A stretch of DNA of 64,000 bases from Rotaria socialis (taxonomy: Eukaryota; Rotifera; Eurotatoria; Philodinida; Philodinidae), in the NCBI GenBank assembly GCA_905331475.1, contig CAJNYU010001370.1, positions 42,798 through 106,797 on the forward strand, in the 5' to 3' direction. Position 1 is the stretch's first letter, and the number at the start of each line of letters is the position of its first letter. A program made the translations under genes and the position numbers. The notes beneath the pieces were generated by a model that had not been told where the DNA came from, ran no database searches, and worked only from the letters and a program-made list of their open reading frames with translations. This document shows, piece by piece, positions 57,955 to 64,000 of the stretch.

Positions 57955-58489
57955 TACGATAGGATGGAAACAAAAGAAATCCGTGTAGTGAAAATCGATT
58001 ATCATTGTATACTGGGACTGGGATATTTATTTCTTGTTTTCGATATTACGACTGTTCTGATTGTTGAAGTTGTTCGTTCAATATAACAAATTTGATTAAT
58101 AAATAACTGACAAGCTGCCTTGAAGTCTATACCTGTCATGTTGGTGTTCTCATAGAAAATTGTGTATTTGTTTCCATGGGGTTTTCCATTTACTACATAT
58201 GTTTGTTTCAATAATTCAACCAAAACTGAGATCGGACTGTGTTGACAAATAACTTTCAATATCGATATTCTCACCAATCGCTAATCATTCAGAATTTAAA
58301 AGTAATGAAACATTGAATATGCTACTCATTTCTTTTATTTATCACTAATAAGAAACAGTTTTGTTTGAAAAATTTCGCACTTGGCAAACTTCAGAGAAAA
58401 AGCAATGTGAATTGATTTCCATATAGAAAGCTTAGAACAACTGCCTTTCATGATTAAATAATTTATTTTCTGTTACCTTCTCTTTTCTA
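57955..58489. other. Intergenic with a minus-strand open frame
   Basis: A 91-codon frame on the minus strand (58002-58277) reads ICQHSPISVLVELLKQTYVV and GIDFKAACQLFINQ; it looks protein-like but has no recognised family or splice partner. The right end leads into the CTTTTCTAG acceptor before the next coding stretch. Confidence 0.35.
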
Positions 58490-58670
58490 GATCAATCCAA
58501 CAACGGAAGCAACCGATCGGATTCAGTTCGATCGAGTAATTCCGAGTCAGGCACAAAATCAAGGCCATTGATTATACAACAGCATCGTCCTACGATCAAA
58601 TCATGTAAAACACTCCAAGAATTTCTCGATATTCCCCATTTGAATGTTGGTGAACCGACCCAGGTCGAGC

Positions 58671-58957
58671 ATTACAGCTACCAGAAACGGCCGTATACGG
58701 CCGTAAACGTTAACGTATACTGCGGTTTCTCACCGTAAATGGCCGTAGCTTGACGTTTTAGCATGCACTATATTACGACCGTAATTAATCGTGTCGTATA
58801 CGGCCAATAACGACCGTAATACGGTCGAGAAATTGAGCATCCGACCGGTTACGGTTGTTTACGGCCCGTTGAAAAACGACCGTAATACGGTGCATACCGC
58901 ACGGCTGTAAATTATGGTAAAACGGCCGTTTACGACCGTGTGGCTTTCACCTGGGGA
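58671..58957. repeat. GC-rich ACGGCCGT element inside the nuclease-kinase pseudogene
   Basis: A block bounded by CCCAGGT and ACCTGGG and packed with palindromic units (ACGGCCGTATACGGCCGTAA, ACGACCGTAATACGGTC). It interrupts a coding exon, with protein-like sequence on both sides. The same unit dominates 62655-62945 and, more loosely, 59180-59390. Confidence 0.6.
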
Positions 58958-59179
58958 GTGAATATTTTTAAAATGCTATTGAAATGCTTGCGAATCAGCC
59001 GAAAGGACAACGCAAAAATGAAACAAGTATTAAATTCGACGATGCTTTAAAAACGATTAATCCAAAAATAACTTATACGGGGGATGACAAGGATCCCGAT
59101 TTTCTAATGTTGTTTCGAGGAAATCGACCCGATTTTACATGGTCGACCAGTGGAAACTACTCAGATCCAAGAAAACAGT

Positions 59180-59390
59180 GCGTAAATGGTCGTAAAAGAC
59201 GTAAAAACGGTGTAAAACGTTGAAAAACTGCGCCGTTTCCCGTCAAATCGGAAAACGACGAATACACTGTTAAAAACGATGGCCGTTTTCTAGCGGAAAA
59301 AACGGTGAGTAAAACGAGCTGACCGATTACGGCGAAATAAGGTGAAAATTAACGCCTTACGATACCATTTTATAGCCGTTTCAGGCCTGT
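59180..59390. repeat. ACGG-rich block, second insertion in the pseudogene
   Basis: Repeats of AAACGGTGTAAAACG, GCCGTTTTC and ACGGTGAGTAAAACG, similar in style to the neighbouring ACGGCCGT element but less palindromic. It separates two coding stretches of the pseudogene that are open on both sides. Confidence 0.45.
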
Positions 59391-61246
59391 TAAGATGATC
59401 GTTCCGGCGATCGGAATGATTGTCCTGGGTATTACCCTTGGAATGTTGTCTCGGTTATTGAAAAGAAGAAGAAGAAGAAGAATGTTCTGCTACCTGATGA
59501 TACATATCAACTACTTGAATATCTACGTAGCATCGTCCTGGTTTTACGTGGTCGGAAATATGCAGTGGGATGTTTAACAAATTATAAAATGATAATATTT
59601 GGTAAAGCATCAATCAATGATGATATTTTTACTTATGAAATTTTTCAATCGATGAAAATAAATGAACAGTATTGGCAATTTCTTCATTGCAATCGAACTG
59701 ATTTAGGACGTGTTGATTTTTCTATTCCATTTGGTTTCGACATTAAAATAACATTGGGTAAATATTCGTTGAAAGAAGAATAAAATTCATTGGGAGTGAT
59801 TGTGTTAAAATTGAGAATCTCTGAGACGCAAGAATTCGTTTTTTTATGATCATGTTATCTGTAACAGATTTTCATTCGTAGAATCTGTGTTGTACAAATG
59901 TTAATCATTCGAAAGTAGAAAGAAAAGAAGAGAGAAGATATTGACTCGAAAAAATACGACTTCAAGAGTATTGTTGTGTCTGTCACTTTTATGTTATCAT
60001 CTAAATATCTAGTCCAAATACATAGGGAAAAAGTTCATTGATCAGTCCCATTTATTAGACACGACAAAAAGCTGTACAAAATCGATAACTTGAACGTTTT
60101 GCGTATATTCACATTTCATGTCGATTAGAAACACATGCAAATTCAACTGTAATTTTGTTTCTTCTTTTCTAAATATCGAGTTTTCAAATAAATTCTTTTT
60201 TTTTGTCCTCCATCATCGAAAAGAAAATACGTTTATTTTCGGACAGTAAATGTAATGTAATGAAGTTTCAAGTATTCTTTGATCGATATTTCATTCGTGT
60301 ATAAAAAAAACAAAAGATTATTGAGAATGATAATTTGAATAAAGTGATAATGAGATAACGTGGCTCGAAAGATCTCATACAGTTATAAATCCTGATAGGA
60401 CACTAATCAAAGATCATATACAGTTGATTACTAATGAAAATAATTGATGTTGAACTCCACTCTGTTCTTTCAAAGAATTGAGTGAGAAGATATTTTATCA
60501 GTTTTTGATCAACTGGAATTTATTCTTTGAATTTTAGGTAGAGGTGCAAATGGAATCGTTTATCGAATTACTTATAATAATTATGAATACGTCATGAAAA
60601 TATCCAATAAAAAATCAATGAAAGAATATGAAATTGCTGAAAAGATGAATACTTATATCGATCCAAATATGCAAGCCGCTAGAATCATTAGGATGATCAT
60701 TATCGAAGGTTTTGTGCAATCTGAACCCGTTGTAGGCATGATGACGAAAGAAAATATTCGCAAAGAAAATATATAATTCAAATTCTGAATCAATTAGCCA
60801 TCGGACAAAAACTTGGTTATGTCTATCGAGATATTCGATTAAATAACATCATTTTACATCGTGATTCAGATGCATATTAAATCGATTGAGATTCATCAAC
60901 CTATCATGGTTTTAAAGGTGGATTCATAACAGCATCGAATCCTGTGCTTAATGAATATGAATCGTCAAGTGGCAGACAAGTTTCCGCATATTATACTGAT
61001 GACTGGGTTTCGGCTATTTATATGTTATTATTATCTCATTGCTCAAGCGACGATCATAAGACTTTGCAGTCATTTGCGACTGTAAGTTCCGTGGATGCTT
61101 TACGTTTACAGCGGGAAGTTATTTTGAAACTCAATGAAATGGAGTGTCAACGCGATAATTTAATGGATGTTGACGAACTATACGGTGTAACTATTGAAAT
61201 TATTACAGCCATGAAGAATTTAGGTTTAGTAACATCAAATATTTAG

Positions 61247-62654
61247 TGTTATCTAATTTTTTTTATGCTCGTTGATGTAAATTGTTCTTTGCTGATAACG
61301 AAAATAAAAAACAAAGTCAAGAAGTCTTTGCTAATTGATTCACTTAAATTCTGTTTGGAAGCTAATAGAATCGTGTCTTTATCGAGATATTGTTGCCGAC
61401 TGAAAGTTCACCGAGAGAAAAGAATAATTAGAATTCGGAAAAGCAAGTTGTGCTAATGGAAAAACGAAGTAGGTAAAATTTGAAATAATCTAGAGCTCGA
61501 AGAATATTTGATGCTAAGTGTGGAAAAGAAAGAGAAATGGATAGGTGAACAGTTGGAATGTTTTCTAGAAGCATCGAGACAGTTTATATTTCAGAATAAA
61601 CAATATATGAAAAGAAATTGGACATAAAATGAAGATGATGAGACTGATTAGAAATACGTATGTCGCTCATTGATGGTTCTTGTTATAACTGAATGAATTG
61701 ATGATGATGATGAAATTTGCATGGGGGAATTTTTTGTTTTCGATCTATGCTTTTCTACGTGTGAAAAATAAACTAGAAGGAAGAACGAAGGCGAATTCGA
61801 ATTTCTGTGAGAAAATTTGATGTAAATTGTGAAGCAAGGAGGGTTGATGAATGGTGTTATTCTGTTTATCATTATTCATCTGTTCGCAAGTGCGAAAATC
61901 GAGCTCATTGCTAAGGTTCTGTTGATTTAGATATATAACGGCAATACTTACGTTCGATTAAAATATATGAATGAATGTGCTGAGAAGTTGAAGAGTGAAA
62001 CGAACTTAAGCTCAGCACTGATGAGTGTCGATTTCTTGTACTTGCAACTAAATGAATGAATGAAAGAAGAAGGTGAATATTATTGGCAAAGGTTTTTCAC
62101 TATAAACGAAGGAAGATGAAACAAACAATAGATTAATAGATAAACCAACAATGTAGATGAAGAGAGCGTAATTCGTAGAAATGCGAAAAAGCGAGTCAAG
62201 AAACTCGCTGATTTTTATCAAGCAAAAAACGATAATAGTTGATTTGAACTAAGCTTTTGTCAATTTGAAACATATATTGTTTTCAAGTAATGAATTAATT
62301 ATAGATCACTTGTTTTCGAATGAGAATAGTTAATATAGGGTTCGTTATTCAACGAAGAAGAAGCAAAAATTGCAGAGGAGAACAAATATGATTACGGACG
62401 TGAGAAGTAGTTGAAATGGTAAAACTGAAAGAATCAATTATTCATTCATACAGACATCTGATCGTGTTTGAATAGTATTTCTTGTTACTTTCGATATTGG
62501 TAGTGGATTCATATGAAATTGAAGCGAAAACGTCATTGCTTGTCAATAATAAACTCAATTGAAGATTATTGTTTTCTTGGTGTGTGTACCCGTTGAGAAA
62601 TAGAATAAATGGAAACTTCTGGTTGAATTGTGTATTATCCCAACATAATATCCC
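61247..62654. other. Region with coding-like relics
   Basis: Several short helical coding-like stretches lie on the plus strand, for example EEYLMLSVEKKEKWIGEQLE at about 61499-61558 and YMNECAEKLKSETNLSSALM near 61967-62026, separated by stops. They may be remains of the same dead gene or of another one. No intact gene is supported. Confidence 0.35.
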
Positions 62655-62945
62655 AGGCCGATCATCCCGAGTCGTAAACGGCCGTATACCTATCACTCAT
62701 GGTGAAAAACGGCGACCGTATTTTGTAGTCGTTTACTGTTGTCGTAAACGAATTGTTACGATGAAATACGGCCCTCGTTTACGATGACCGTAAAAAATAT
62801 CCGTAAACGGCCATCGTAACTAAACGCTAGCTGTAAACGACTGTCGGATATCACTGTAAACGGTCGGAGCCGATGACCGTAAACAATCCAGAAAACGATT
62901 GCCGTTTTTCTATCGTATCCTTTTATAAACGGTCGTTTACGATGG
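62655..62945. repeat. Palindromic ACGGCCGTAAACG repeat block
   Basis: About 290 bp dominated by CGTAAACGGCC, TTTACGATGACCGTAAA and AAACGGTCG units on both strands, in AT-rich surroundings. It shares its unit with the block at 58671-58957, so the two are one repeat family. No clear ends. Confidence 0.6.
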
Positions 62946-64000
62946 CTAGCTGTTCGCTTAAAATATAGTAGCATTTTTTAGATTATAGTTTACTCAAGCT
63001 ATTTCATTGAAAAGTATTAAGTGACCATCCAGTAGGTGAAGTAAGCATCGCATTCGAGTAAACATTTCGATGCTCTTTAGAGCTAATCTTCAACGCCCAT
63101 ACTCATATTACTAGTAGAACCTTGTATATCCTATCGAATAGTATATTTCGATTAGCTAGACTTGAACTATTCTCCTGAAATTTCAAAAAATCCAAAAAAT
63201 CCTGAATGCTTTTTTTTGTAAAATCTGGCCATAGTTACTTTGACCAATGCTCCAATTCTCGTACCTATGCTTCAAGTGGAACTCGATGAACTCCATCCAG
63301 TGGAGTTCACATCTTTTTCGTAGCTTGAAATTGGACGTCTGCGCTGATAGAATAATGCTAAAAAACCTTACTTTAAACTATGAAAAGTCAGCAGACATCA
63401 ATGAATAGATCTCCTGAATTTATGTTTTTATCATGAGTGAAACGCTTATAACAAACCCTTTGATAAATATGGGGAAGTTTTAATCGAATATGGTGCTAGA
63501 ATTTCATAGAACAACACAGTATTTTGAGATTTTTGGGACCATTATCAGAGATGAAAAATCTGATTTTACAATTCAATGAAATTTCTTGAGACCTGTTTGA
63601 TGCACAAGTGTGAGAACTGAAATATTTCTTGAAATGAATGTGTGTATATTGAAAAAAAAGAATTCCAGGAGATTTTTGGATTTTTGAATTTGCAGGAGAA
63701 CACTTCAAAATCTAGTTAATCCAAATTACCATTTGATAGAACATGTGAAATTCCACTAGGAACATGAGCATGCGCGTTGGGGCATCATAGCTTAAAAGGG
63801 TATCGACAGGTTTTAATCGAATACGATGCTAATTTCACTTACATGTGAAAATCATGATTACTTTTCACGAGGAGCAGCACAATCTGATATTATTACAAGA
63901 GGCATGATTTTTCGAAAGATAATCGAGTTAGTATCGACTTTCAACATACAATTGACTGAAATCCAAAGAATCAATTTCAAACAGAAAAAAACTCAATCGG
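62946..64000. other. Right end of window, with a long terminal-inverted-repeat pair
   Basis: An inverted pair (63170-63207 and 63661-63700, about 38 bp with few mismatches, starting TTCTCCTG) encloses about 530 bp of AT-rich DNA without a gene, probably another MITE-like element. No target duplication was found. The remainder to the window edge shows nothing else. Confidence 0.5.

Larger units (their letters stand above)
58490..61246 (+). pseudogene. Broken nuclease-kinase gene, Crinkler-like layout
   Basis: After a TTTTCTAG acceptor comes a Ser-rich exon (GSNRSDSVRSSNSESGTKS, then CKTLQEFLDIPHLNVGEPT), cut by a GC-rich repeat. Coding resumes at about 58984 (KFDDALKTINPKITYTGDDK, FLMLFRGNRPDFTW), is cut again, and resumes at about 59394 with WNVVSVIEKKKK, an E-x-K motif like that of PD-(D/E)xK nucleases, then YQLLEYLRSIVLVLRGRKYA and VGCLTNYKMIIFG, to a stop at 59783. 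From 60539 a kinase-like part follows: GRGANGIVYRI (glycine loop), YVMKIS (Lys), a TAA at 60773, YRDIRLNNIIL (HRD equivalent), and an interrupted DFD motif, ending at 61246. Stops, shifts and two repeat insertions make it inactive. A nuclease followed by a kinase resembles some Crinkler-type proteins; this is inference. Confidence 0.55.

Noticed and set aside
58002..58277. 91-codon minus-strand frame as a gene
   Set aside because: Protein-like in places but without splice partners, family resemblance or poly(A) signal; mentioned only in the region description.
59395..59577. Apparent membrane segment followed by six arginines
   Set aside because: It is the wrong frame of the AAG run; the frame giving WNVVSVIEKKKK and VGCLTNYKM is the protein-like one.
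1..64000. CRISPR arrays, bacterial operons and ribosome-binding sites
   Set aside because: Spliceosomal introns, poly(A) signals and animal genes show the DNA is eukaryotic; no regularly spaced direct repeats with unique spacers exist.
1..64000. tRNA, rRNA and spliced-leader RNA genes
   Set aside because: I looked for B-box-like GGTTCGAATCC words and for the start of the bdelloid spliced leader as I remember it and saw none; a covariance-model scan would be decisive.

Overview
The window looks like nuclear DNA of a small invertebrate, most probably a bdelloid rotifer. Reasons: about 70% A+T; compact genes with many introns of roughly 45-70 bp and GT..AG borders; animal-type genes (MTG8/ETO, HIBCH, PEX2, RPL24, ATP synthase F6, TMEM272-like, a nuclear receptor) beside genes of plant or fungal type (an intronless GH35 beta-galactosidase, a fungal-type cytochrome-b5 sphingolipid desaturase); short TGTGGG-type telomere-like tracts; and AG acceptors placed just before start codons, as expected with spliced-leader trans-splicing. 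The assignment is inference; no marker gene fixes the species.

Layout. 1-6.5 kb: tail of a possible membrane protein, MTG8/ETO corepressor (+), HDHD5-like HAD phosphatase (+), and a putative small secreted cysteine protein (+). 6.8-8.1 kb: decayed FkbM-like methyltransferase gene holding a 177-bp hAT-type MITE. 9-11.7 kb: PLPBP (-) and a nine-exon HIBCH (-). 12-15 kb: copy A of a dispersed repeat, then a C2-domain pseudogene. 15.8-22.7 kb: nuclear receptor (+), PEX2 (-), two tandem related small genes that may form an operon (+), ACOT8-like thioesterase (-). 22.7-27.8 kb: gene-poor, with repeat copy B. 27.8-32.6 kb: TMEM272-like protein (+), RPL24 (+), ATP synthase coupling factor 6 (-). 34.3-37 kb: desaturase (+) with one 1.1-kb intron. 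39.2-42.8 kb: a ten-exon gene tentatively SLF2/FAM178-like (+) and HSD17B10 (+). 45.5 kb: candidate neuropeptide precursor (+). 49.6-51.8 kb: GH35 beta-galactosidase (-). 52-64 kb: almost only repeats and relics: nested foldback plus MITE, F-box fragment, telomere-like hairpin, 118-bp tandem repeat, a second GC-rich foldback, another hAT MITE, a broken nuclease-kinase (Crinkler-like) gene, and GC-rich palindromic insertions.

The genes do not form one pathway. Several are mitochondrial or peroxisomal metabolism genes (HIBCH, HSD17B10, ATP5PF, ACOT8, PEX2), but their spacing and mixed strands suggest ordinary gene order. The accessory interest lies in three hAT-type MITEs with exact 8-bp target duplications, a Harbinger-type MITE, at least three families of GC-rich foldback DNA, a dispersed repeat with a shared reading frame, the tandem gene pair, and the candidate neuropeptide.
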